A DNA stretch of 10,199 nucleotides from the NCBI GenBank assembly GCA_934486705.1, contig CAKSQS010000071.1, forward strand, positions 1 through 10,199, in the 5' to 3' direction. A program made the position numbers and the translations under genes. Position 1 is the first letter of the stretch. Each line of letters opens with the position of its first letter. The DNA comes from an uncultured Eubacteriales bacterium (GTDB taxonomy: Bacteria > Bacillota > Clostridia > Oscillospirales > Acutalibacteraceae). Positions 4,450 to 10,199 of this stretch are shown piece after piece. The notes under the pieces are model-generated. The model ran no database searches, was not told the DNA's origin, and saw nothing but the letters and a program-made list of their open reading frames with translations.

Positions 4450-6411
4450 TCACTTACCCTCGCGCAGCTTATTTATTTTATCTCTTAAATATGCCGCGTG
4501 CTCAAATTCAAGTATTTTCGCCGCCTGTTTCATTTCGGCGGTCAGGCGCTTAATTTCCGTCTCTTTTTCAAGCCTTGACATTTTAGAAATCGGCTTTTCG
4601 TTTTTAACCTTTTGCCCTATTTCTATTATATCGCGCACGTCCTTAATAACGGTCTTCGGCGTTATGCCGTGCTCGGCGTTGTAGCGGCTTTGAATATCGC
4701 GGCGGCGCTCGGTCTCGCTTATTGCGCGCTCCATAGAGTCGGTCACGCTGTCGGCGTACATAATAACCTCTCCCTCGGCGTTTCTGGCGGCTCTGCCTAT
4801 TGTCTGCACAAGCGAGGTTTCGCTGCGCAAAAAGCCCTCCTTATCCGCGTCGAGTATAGCCACCAAGGAAACCTCGGGAATATCAAGCCCCTCGCGCAAA
4901 AGGTTAATGCCCACAAGCACGTCAAACTCGCCGAGGCGCAGATCGCGTATTATCTCCATACGCTCCATTGTGTCAATATCATAGTGCATATACCGCACCT
5001 TTATACCGAGGTCGTTCAGGTACTCGGTCAGATCCTCCGCCATCTTCTTTGTAAGGGTGGTTATAAGTACGCGCTGCTTTTTGGCGGTGCGTATATTTAT
5101 TTCCGAAACAAGGTCGTCAATTTGCCCCTCTGTCGGGCGGACGGAGATTTTCGGATCAAGCAGCCCCGTGGGTCTTATTACCTGCTCGGCTATTTGCGCC
5201 GCGTGGTCCTTTTCAAACTGACCGGGCGTTGCCGATACGAATATTGCCTGGTTTACATGACTGTAAAATTCCTCAAAATTAAGCGGACGGTTATCAAATG
5301 CCGAGGGCAGGCGGAAACCGTACTGCACAAGGTTTTCCTTTCGCGCCCTGTCGCCGCCGTACATTCCGCGCACCTGCGGCAGCGTTACGTGCGATTCATC
5401 CACAAAAAGCAAATAATCATCGGGGAAATAATCAAGCAATGTGGAGGGCACGCTGCCGGGCGCTCTGCGCGAAAGCACGCGGGAATAGTTTTCAACCCCC
5501 TTGCATGTGCCTATTTCCCTTAACATTTCAATATCGTATTCGGTTCGCTGGCGTATTCGCTGCGCTTCTATCAGCTGCCCGTTCTCGGTGAAGAATTTTA
5601 CGCGCTCTTCCATTTCCTCGTTTATCTCTTTAAGCGCCTCTTCAAGCTTATCGTGCGGCACAATATAGTGCGAGGCAGGGTATATTGCCACGTGCGAAAG
5701 TATTGCCTTAACCTCGCCCGTAACCGTGTTTATCTCGCTTATTCGGTCAATTTCATCCCCGAAAAATTCAACCCTTACGGCGTTTTCCTGTGAGTTTGCG
5801 GGGAATATTTCCACCGTGTCTCCCCGCACCCTGAACTTATTGCGTATAAAATTTACGTCGTTCCGCTCGTACTGCAAATCCACCAACTTGCGCAAAAGCT
5901 CGTCGCGGCTCTTTTCCATACCTGTTCTGAGGGAAATTACCATATTTTTATAGTCAATAGGGCTGCCCAAGGAGTAAATACAGGAAACGCTCGCCACTAT
6001 TATAACGTCTCTGCGCTCCGACAGCGCGCAGGTTGCGGAATGGCGCAGCTTGTCTATTTCGTCGTTTATAGCCGAGTCCTTTTCAATGTAGGTGTCGCTG
6101 CCCGGTATATACGCCTCGGGCTGGTAGTAATCGTAATAGGAAACAAAATATTCAACAGCGTTTTCGGGAAAAAATTCCCGAAACTCCGAGCACAGCTGTG
6201 CGGCAAGGGTTTTATTGTGCGCCAAAACCAGCGTGGGGCGGTTGACATTTGCTATTATATTCGCCATTGTAAAGGTCTTGCCCGAACCGGTGACGCCCAG
6301 CAAAACCTGCTCTTTTAAGCCGTTTTCAACGCCTTTTGTAAGTTTTTCTATCGCTTCCGGTTGATCTCCGGTAGGTTGAAATTTGGAATGTAAAATAAAT
6401 TTGTCCGGCAC
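4450..6411 (-). CDS. uvrB: UvrABC excinuclease subunit B
   Basis: UvrB is the damage-verifying helicase-like subunit of nucleotide excision repair; loaded by UvrA, it forms the pre-incision complex used by UvrC. The 653-residue product has the expected length. Visible landmarks are T-G-D-Q-P-E-A (14-20), Walker A GVTGSGKT (39-46), the damage-probing beta-hairpin YYDYYQPEAYIP (92-103), the Walker B region F-V-D-E-S-H (336-341), V-S-A-T-P (392-396), the helicase motif region with R-E-G-L-D-I-P and Q-T-I-G-R-A-A-R (about 500-550), and a C-terminal UVR helix pair (about 612-653) that contacts UvrC. The start is a GTG (6411-6409): an in-frame TGA lies five codons upstream and AGGG is about 8 bases before it. 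It is convergent with the LRR gene, 38 bases apart. No uvrA is adjacent. Confidence 0.97.
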   Translation of the reverse strand: MPDKFILHSKFQPTGDQPEAIEKLTKGVENGLKEQVLLGVTGSGKTFTMANIIANVNRPTLVLAHNKTLAAQLCSEFREFFPENAVEYFVSYYDYYQPEAYIPGSDTYIEKDSAINDEIDKLRHSATCALSERRDVIIVASVSCIYSLGSPIDYKNMVISLRTGMEKSRDELLRKLVDLQYERNDVNFIRNKFRVRGDTVEIFPANSQENAVRVEFFGDEIDRISEINTVTGEVKAILSHVAIYPASHYIVPHDKLEEALKEINEEMEERVKFFTENGQLIEAQRIRQRTEYDIEMLREIGTCKGVENYSRVLSRRAPGSVPSTLLDYFPDDYLLFVDESHVTLPQVRGMYGGDRARKENLVQYGFRLPSAFDNRPLNFEEFYSHVNQAIFVSATPGQFEKDHAAQIAEQVIRPTGLLDPKISVRPTEGQIDDLVSEINIRTAKKQRVLITTLTKKMAEDLTEYLNDLGIKVRYMHYDIDTMERMEIIRDLRLGEFDVLVGINLLREGLDIPEVSLVAILDADKEGFLRSETSLVQTIGRAARNAEGEVIMYADSVTDSMERAISETERRRDIQSRYNAEHGITPKTVIKDVRDIIEIGQKVKNEKPISKMSRLEKETEIKRLTAEMKQAAKILEFEHAAYLRDKINKLREGK

Positions 6412-6440
6412 ATTCTCACCCTCTCAATACAATCAATATA

Positions 6441-6524
6441 GGCCAGATTTCAAATGAAAATTCGTGTAAGAAATTCTCTGAAATAACCCCTAAAATCTGC
6501 CTTATACTCAATTACACGAATTTT
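6441..6524 (-). promoter_or_regulatory. Structured uvrB leader: interleaved inverted repeats
   Basis: AAAATTCGTGTAA (6457-6469) and TTACACGAATTTT (6512-6524) are a perfect 13-bp inverted repeat with a 42-base spacer. CAGATTT (6444-6450) pairs with AAATCTG (6493-6499), extended by two G-C pairs around a bulge. The order A-B-A'-B' is that of a pseudoknot or of two competing helices. It lies in the roughly 180-base untranslated leader predicted from the promoter at 6601-6629. I see no LexA-type box here. Confidence 0.5.
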
Positions 6525-6600
6525 GGTCACAATTTCGCGGATTCGGGGGTGAACTCAAAGTCCATAACACATCGCAAAGCTATATAATGCTTATCAATTC

Positions 6601-6629
6601 ATTATAGCATAAAAAAAACGAATTGTAAA
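6601..6629 (-). promoter_or_regulatory. Sigma-A-type promoter for uvrB
   Basis: On the minus strand TTTACA (6629-6624), a 17-base spacer, and TATAAT (6606-6601) with an extended -10 TGC in front. This is a strong housekeeping-type match. The predicted start is near 6594, giving a leader of about 180 bases before the uvrB GTG. Confidence 0.7.
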
Positions 6630-6636
6630 TACAGCA

Positions 6637-6663
6637 GAGGCAGCATTTGCCGTGCTGCCCCTC
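6637..6663 (-). terminator. Hairpin downstream of the ParA-integrase gene
   Basis: GGCAGCA (6639-6645) and TGCTGCC (6653-6659) form a 7-bp GC-rich stem with a 7-base loop; flanking GAGG/CCTC can extend it past two extra Cs. It starts about 10 bases after the TAG stop. There is no immediate T-run on the minus strand (eight Ts come about 20 bases later, inside the uvrB promoter), so terminator strength is uncertain. Confidence 0.45.
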
Positions 6664-6671
6664 AAGGAAGG

Positions 6672-8264
6672 CTATAATGTTAAGCTGTCAAAAGCAGCGG
6701 TTACATCAAAATCGCTGTAATCAAACACCCTTTCATTATCGTCAAAATCAACCGGCTTTTTCGGCACAACATCGTCCATATATTCCTTGAGTTCGCCTAC
6801 CCCGTCAGCGATGATTTCCTGATTATCTACATAAATATCTGCTGTCACTATTTCCTTTGCGTGACCGAGTATCTTGGAAATTGCTTTTAAGTTAAAGTCA
6901 TTCTTCATAAGTAGTGTCGCATAACTATGCCGCAAATCGTGCCACCGTATATCCGGCAAACCGTTTTTTTGCAAAATCTCCTTAAAAGGTTTGAAATGAT
7001 ACTGCATACTGCGTGGGCGTCCGTAGCTCGAACAGCAAATATAATCAAGGTCTTGAAAGGTTTTACTTTGCCTGCTTCTGTTCCTTTCGTATTGCTCCCG
7101 TGATTTTAATATTTCTTCAAAAACAAAGTCGGGAATATCCAGAATTCTATCGCTTGATAGCGTTTTCAGTTTTATTTCCTGCTTTGTTCTTGTCTTAGGG
7201 GCAAAAACAATATCGTCAGAATTGGCGGCTCTGCCTAATTGTCTCGATACATGGAGCTTTTGTCTTATAAAATCAATATCCCCATATTTAAGACCGTTTA
7301 TTTCGCCTCTGCGTAAACCCATAAGCACAGCAAAAAGCACCTGCATATAAATCCCTGTTCCTCTGCTTGCGTTTATCAGTATGACTATTTGCTCTAAGTT
7401 TAATGTATTGCTTTCCTTAATGGTTCGTGTGTGATAAGCTTTTTGTGCAACGCACTTAGGCAGCGGTACATCCGTGGCGGGATTATCTGTTATCAAACCC
7501 TTATTCACTGCATATCGCATAGAGGTGTTCATTATATTTTTGACGATTTGAGCCATTCTATGCGATTTTTCAGCAACAGTTATATACATATTTTTGATAT
7601 GTACGCGCATCAGTTCGGTTAGATACATCTTTCCCAAGATGGGCAGAATATGATTCTTAATGGCATTTTTGTAGGAGAAATAAGTGTTGGCTGTTGTCCG
7701 AACCTTTATATCCGTTTCAAGCCATTCCGTCAAGAAATCCGATACCGATTGTTTCTTCGGGACGATAAATGTCTTTGTAACAAGTTGAGCAATAACCTTT
7801 TCGCGTTCTACGATAATACTGTCCGCCGCAACAAAAGCGTTAATCGGCAGAAGCCCGAGCGACGGGGTGCAATCAATAAGAATGTAATCATAATTCTTTT
7901 TAACCTGATTGACATAGGTTCTCATAATGCACTCGCGGCTCATTACCGTAAAGAGATAACTTTCAATGCCTGACAGTTCCACATTACAGGGCATGAGGTC
8001 GATACCCTCGTTACAATGAATGATACCGTAGTCATCATCAAACGGTTTGTTATCGATTACCTTACTCATTAAAGTTGCAAGGGAAACATCTAACTCGTCC
8101 GGTCTTTTGATTCCGAGACTGATGGAAAGCGAACCCTGCGGATCGGCGTCAATAAGCAAAACCTTTTTGCCTTTCATTTTAAGACCGACACCGAGGTTCA
8201 ATGCCGTAGTAGATTTGCCCGTACCTCCTTTCTGATTTTCGATTGCAATTACTCTACAGTTCAC
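6672..8264 (-). CDS. ParA ATPase N-terminus fused in frame to a tyrosine integrase
   Basis: This 530-residue frame joins two proteins. Residues 1-152 are the first part of a ParA/Soj partition ATPase: E-N-Q-K-G-G-T-G-K-S-T (9-19, deviant Walker A with both lysines), D-A-D-P-Q-G (39-44), L-I-D-C-T-P-S-L-G (129-137). ParA then stops at A-A-D-S-I-I-V, losing its last 90-100 residues. From about 153 it is a tyrosine integrase: core-binding domain S-V-S-D-F-L-T-E-W-L (173-182), then a catalytic domain with Arg318 in G-L-R-R-G-E, a beta-hairpin Lys near 357, H442-D-L-R445, His468 and Tyr478, so all key residues are present. I chose GTG at 8264 (AAAGGAG, 9 bases upstream) over ATG at 8324, because translation in ParA families starts just before V-I-A-I. 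Most likely it is a deletion scar in an ICE, joining parA and int; a real fusion family or an assembly join are alternatives. Whether it recombines DNA is unknown. Confidence 0.85.
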   Translation of the reverse strand: MNCRVIAIENQKGGTGKSTTALNLGVGLKMKGKKVLLIDADPQGSLSISLGIKRPDELDVSLATLMSKVIDNKPFDDDYGIIHCNEGIDLMPCNVELSGIESYLFTVMSRECIMRTYVNQVKKNYDYILIDCTPSLGLLPINAFVAADSIIVEREKVIAQLVTKTFIVPKKQSVSDFLTEWLETDIKVRTTANTYFSYKNAIKNHILPILGKMYLTELMRVHIKNMYITVAEKSHRMAQIVKNIMNTSMRYAVNKGLITDNPATDVPLPKCVAQKAYHTRTIKESNTLNLEQIVILINASRGTGIYMQVLFAVLMGLRRGEINGLKYGDIDFIRQKLHVSRQLGRAANSDDIVFAPKTRTKQEIKLKTLSSDRILDIPDFVFEEILKSREQYERNRSRQSKTFQDLDYICCSSYGRPRSMQYHFKPFKEILQKNGLPDIRWHDLRHSYATLLMKNDFNLKAISKILGHAKEIVTADIYVDNQEIIADGVGELKEYMDDVVPKKPVDFDDNERVFDYSDFDVTAAFDSLTL

Positions 8265-8304
8265 TTTTTCAAGCTCCTTTCTTTTATATTTGTCTTTTGA
8301 ACCA

Positions 8305-8337
8305 CCTAAGCGCATAAACATCATTTATACGCTTAGG
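8305..8337 (-). promoter_or_regulatory. 14-bp inverted repeat upstream of the ParA-integrase gene
   Basis: CCTAAGCGCATAAA (8305-8318) pairs with TTTATACGCTTAGG (8324-8337) with a single mismatch around a 5-base loop. It ends 40 bases before the GTG start. No T-run follows on the minus strand, so it is not an intrinsic terminator. It may be an operator, a partition-type site for ParA, or the last helix of the structured leader. Confidence 0.5.
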
Positions 8338-8640
8338 TCGTACATCCTATTTGTCCTCGACACCCCGGATGTAAAGGGAACAACACAGGCGGCTGTTGCA
8401 AGCAGCTCCATGGGAATCCACCCTCGCCCCTTCATTATGGACCGACCGCGAATTACGGAAGTATCATTATCCCCTGTAAGCGTCATCGCCTTCTTGTCTG
8501 CCGACAAATAACAAAGTGTAGGTGTTTCTCGCTCCTTTCCTTTCGGAAGATCTTGGCGCGCCCACTTTACGGCTCGGATTACAGGTAATGTGCCTGTGTG
8601 CTGTATATTCAATTTTCAAGGTTCTCGGAAATTGCTTTCC
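8338..8640 (-). other. Hairpin-rich leader region, probably non-coding
   Basis: There is no convincing gene between 8265 and 8831. The one long minus-strand frame (8325-8612) starts at a TTG without a ribosome binding site and matches nothing I know. Instead, on the minus strand I see a nested hairpin (8341-8347 with 8367-8373, enclosing TGTC/GACA at 8352-8362), TTGTC-GGCA-GACAA (8494-8507), TTCC-GAAA-GGAA with a GNRA-type loop (8537-8548), and ACAGG/CCTGT (8581-8597). Around 8604-8624 the minus strand has ACCTTGAAAATTGAAT, which resembles sequence seen beside clostridial rRNA operons and in ICE leaders. It is probably a long structured 5' leader of the parA-type gene. Its function is unknown. 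Confidence 0.45.
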
Positions 8641-8667
8641 TCACCTAACGTCAAAAATCGCGAAAAA

Positions 8668-8696
8668 TATGCATAGTTTTCAAAAAATAATTTCAA
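8668..8696 (-). promoter_or_regulatory. Weak candidate promoter for the leader and ParA-integrase gene
   Basis: Minus strand TTGAAA (8696-8691), 17 bases, then TGCATA (8673-8668). The -10 is poor. The surrounding DNA is extremely AT-rich and includes the palindrome TTCAAAAAATTTTTTTGAA (8692-8710). It lies between the terminators of the upstream gene and the structured leader, where a promoter would be expected. Confidence 0.25.
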
Positions 8697-8720
8697 AAAA
8701 TTTTTTTGAACCAAAAACGC

Positions 8721-8760
8721 AAAAAAGGCGGAGCCTGATTTTCTCAAATCAAACTCTGCC
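8721..8760 (-). terminator. Intrinsic terminator downstream of the IS30-HTH/AbrB gene
   Basis: On the minus strand GGCAGAG (8760-8754) pairs with CTCCGCC (8733-8727, one G-U), with an inner GATTT/AAATC helix, and is followed by six Ts (8726-8721). This is a good rho-independent terminator. It is the second of two after this gene and insulates the upstream operon from the leader of the ParA-integrase gene. Confidence 0.75.
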
Positions 8761-8796
8761 CGAAAGCGCCTTTTCAATAGGCCTATAATCGCACAT

Positions 8797-8831
8797 AAAA
8801 AATCAGCACCCATATAAGGCACTGATTTTTC
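8797..8831 (-). terminator. First terminator hairpin after the IS30-HTH/AbrB gene
   Basis: AAAAATCAG (8798-8806) and CTGATTTTT (8822-8830) form a 9-bp stem. On the minus strand the stem ends in a run of six Ts, directly behind the TGA at 8834-8832. As the other arm also ends in Ts, it could work in both directions. Confidence 0.6.
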
Positions 8832-9383
8832 TCACTTATTTTCTTTTCTAACAATCACTTTATCATCATCGACTTCTACCAAAAGATTATCGCCGTCATT
8901 GATGCTCAACTTCTCGCGAACCCATTTGGGTAAATGTATCATACCATCCGAAAATACTGTTACATTTCGCGTATATAGACTTTCTCTTGTCACGTTCGGG
9001 ATTAAGCCTCGGTCTATTGCGGTATATATGGTAGTTTTCGTAGGCACTTCTGTATAGCCATCTTCTTTAAGCCGCAAAATTGCCTGTTCAGGAGATAATC
9101 CTTCTTTTAGAATAAGCTCGGAAATGACCGAAGCCATTTCTTTGTTTTCTTCCAAACGAGGAGATTTGCCTTTATCGGCAAGATTGCTTTGGTATTTGTT
9201 TTCCGAGAACTCCGGTTCGTATTTATTCGTATCAGGGTTCTTTCCTCTTTCTATTTCTCGATAAACGGTTGAAATGTGAAGGCTGAGAGTGACAGCAATG
9301 TCTTTCGCCGACTTGCCTATTGCAAGGGAATCTGCAATGACCTGCCGCTGTTCCCGGCTCAAATGCGAATAACTTCTGCCCAT
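8832..9383 (-). CDS. IS30-type transposase DNA-binding region fused to an AbrB/SpoVT domain
   Basis: This is a 183-residue protein. Residues 5-46 (Y-S-H-L-S-R-E-Q-R ... I-A-V-T-L-S-L-H-I-S-T-V-Y-R-E-I) are the N-terminal helix-turn-helix of IS30-family transposases. Residues 80-128 (L-S-P-E-Q-A-I-L-R-L, then T-K-T-T-I-Y-T-A-I-D-R-G) match the second IS30 DNA-binding region. Where the DDE catalytic domain should follow there is instead a full AbrB/MazE-like swapped-hairpin domain (142-181: V-F-S-D-G-M-I-H-L-P-K-W-V-R-E-K-L, D-G-D, L-L-V-E-V, V-I-V-R-K). It cannot transpose and is probably a dimeric DNA-binding regulator of the element, or an antitoxin-like partner. GGAGG lies 6 bases before the ATG. 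It follows the ATPase gene by 15 bases, so they form an operon, and two terminators follow it. Confidence 0.8.
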   Translation of the reverse strand: MGRSYSHLSREQRQVIADSLAIGKSAKDIAVTLSLHISTVYREIERGKNPDTNKYEPEFSENKYQSNLADKGKSPRLEENKEMASVISELILKEGLSPEQAILRLKEDGYTEVPTKTTIYTAIDRGLIPNVTRESLYTRNVTVFSDGMIHLPKWVREKLSINDGDNLLVEVDDDKVIVRKENK

Positions 9384-9398
9384 TTTATCCTCCGTTAA

Positions 9399-10199
9399 TT
9401 ATGATTGCTTCGAAAAGGATTTTAGATATTCCTCGACATTCAAATAGTTTATAGCATCCGATACAGTCTTTTCTCCTCTGTATATTACAGCCTTATTCGT
9501 AATTGTACCGAAACGGTGCTCGGTTTCGGCACACTTTTCACTGTTTACAAGATGTCTGTACTGTTCGGGTACAACCTTTTCGCTGTACTTGATTTCAAAG
9601 ATTTCACAGGTTAATGCTTTCGGATCGTGAATGACCATATCAAATTCGCCTACGGCAAATTGAAGCTGAAAAACCTGCTTATCAGGATTTGCGAGCTTTG
9701 TTTCAAGCAATACAATATCCTCCATCATTCGCCCTTTGATCGTGCTCATAACACGCTCAAGAACGCGATTGCGTTCTACAATAGAAAGCAAATTAAACTT
9801 TTCATCAAGCAGTAAAGAATTTACAAGGGCTTCTGTTTGCGCATATCGCAGTCCGGGCTGAGTAATAACGGTCTTTTTGCCGGCATCACTTACATTCGGG
9901 AAATGGAGCTGGTCAATTTCCATAAGCAAGTCGAGCAAAGACAAATACTCCTTGATCTCATATGCGTGGTCATCATCAACTTCAACCGTTTGTTCCTCTT
10001 TTTCAAGAATATCAAGCATAGTTTTGATTGACGAAATAACAAAACCACGGTCAATATTGTCCATCAGATCAATCGGGTTTGTTCTCTCTCTTAAAAGATT
10101 GCTCGCAGCACTTGACAAGGTGCTTGACTTAAAAGTTCTTGTCAAAACTTCCTTTGTAAATCTATGATTGAGATCCTCAACCGTGCGATTGATTGCACT
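9399..10199 (-). CDS. AAA-family ATPase with DUF4143/PD-(D/E)XK-like C-terminal domain, 5' end missing
   Basis: The frame is open to the window edge (18 codons beyond the TTG at 10145), so this is the last ~266 residues of a longer protein; the Walker motifs would lie outside. The visible start (H-R-F-T-K-E-V-L-T-R-T-F-K-S-S-T-L-S-S-A) and the winged-helix-like region after it match the family of ATPases ending in DUF4143. The C-terminus has a restriction-endonuclease-like core: Glu in R-M-M-E-D-I (about residue 160), Asp in E-F-D-M-V-I (about 187) and E-I-K (about 202-204), then a beta-rich tail with K-A-V-I-Y-R-G. In this family the nuclease motif can be intact or degenerate; here D and E-x-K look intact. 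The biological role of such proteins is poorly known. It is in an operon with the AbrB-type gene. Confidence 0.7.
   Translation of the reverse strand, partial: SAINRTVEDLNHRFTKEVLTRTFKSSTLSSAASNLLRERTNPIDLMDNIDRGFVISSIKTMLDILEKEEQTVEVDDDHAYEIKEYLSLLDLLMEIDQLHFPNVSDAGKKTVITQPGLRYAQTEALVNSLLLDEKFNLLSIVERNRVLERVMSTIKGRMMEDIVLLETKLANPDKQVFQLQFAVGEFDMVIHDPKALTCEIFEIKYSEKVVPEQYRHLVNSEKCAETEHRFGTITNKAVIYRGEKTVSDAINYLNVEEYLKSFSKQS

Larger units (their letters stand above)
6637..10199. mobile_element. Degenerate integrative element (ICE remnant) beside uvrB, runs off window
   Basis: An integrase nearest the boundary, a parA start, an AbrB-type regulator and an ATPase, all on one strand, are the genes expected at the two ends of a Firmicutes ICE. 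No conjugation genes (relaxase, VirB4, coupling protein) lie between the ParA and integrase parts. The left boundary is placed between the integrase stop and the uvrB promoter; no attachment-site duplication can be identified without the other end. Confidence 0.5.

Noticed and set aside
4612..5523. 303-codon open frame on the plus strand
   Set aside because: It lies entirely antisense to the highly conserved uvrB, has no family features, and arises from uvrB codon use.
6412..6600. LexA/SOS box in the uvrB leader
   Set aside because: I found no GAAC-N4-GTTC type palindrome; the long inverted repeat does not match it.
8265..8324. Upstream ATG codons (8324 and nearby) for the ParA-integrase frame
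   Set aside because: They fall inside the inverted repeat 8305-8337 and lack a ribosome binding site; the GTG at 8264 has AAAGGAG.
8325..8612. 95-codon minus-strand frame upstream of the ParA-integrase gene
   Set aside because: It starts at TTG without a ribosome binding site, competes with a plus-strand frame (8290-8511) of similar quality, and overlaps several helices; leader RNA is the better reading.
8616..8822. 68-codon minus-strand frame, and plus-strand frame 8522-8788
   Set aside because: Both run through two terminator hairpins and very AT-rich DNA and have no recognisable protein features.

Overview
The window looks like chromosomal DNA of a gut or rumen Clostridia species, probably close to Ruminococcus/Oscillospiraceae. 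The evidence is moderate-to-low GC, strong GGAGG-type ribosome binding sites, a secreted leucine-rich-repeat protein ending in a dockerin, and mobile elements typical of that group. This assignment is inferred from gene content, not from a marker gene.

Left part (1-2067), mobile and repeat-rich. The 5' end of an ISL3-type insertion sequence (minus strand, start of its transposase) ends at about 230 and appears to have cut a small membrane-protein gene, leaving only its C-terminal coding end (232-375). A five-helix DUF6512-like membrane protein follows (418-924), then a palindromic MITE-like repeat (948-1107), then a small serine recombinase (1285-1887). The three genes whose starts are visible here (transposase, DUF6512-like, recombinase) each have a hairpin covering the ribosome binding site. 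Behind the recombinase are two long inverted repeats that share a 20-bp core and have central dinucleotides GT and AC, so they lie in opposite orientation. They bracket about 135 bp of AT-rich DNA.

Middle part (2130-6411). A PUA/EVE-like small protein overlaps by 4 bp a secreted BspA-type LRR protein with an Fn3-like module and a dockerin. Convergent to them is a complete uvrB with a GTG start, a good sigma-A-type promoter and a long leader that can form a pseudoknot-like fold.

Right part (about 6637-10199, minus strand), a degenerate integrative element next to uvrB. In transcription order it holds: the C-terminal part of an AAA-type ATPase with a DUF4143/PD-(D/E)XK-like domain (runs off the window); a small protein joining the DNA-binding half of an IS30-type transposase to an AbrB/SpoVT domain; two terminators; a long hairpin-rich leader without a convincing gene; and a single reading frame joining the first ~150 residues of a ParA ATPase to a nearly complete tyrosine integrase. 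The last item is best explained by an internal deletion that removed the body of an ICE and fused its parA to its int. The alternative is a true ParA-integrase family.

The most interesting items are the ParA-integrase fusion, the structured leader in front of it, the IS30-HTH/AbrB protein, and the possible recombinase-controlled promoter switch at 1887-2067.
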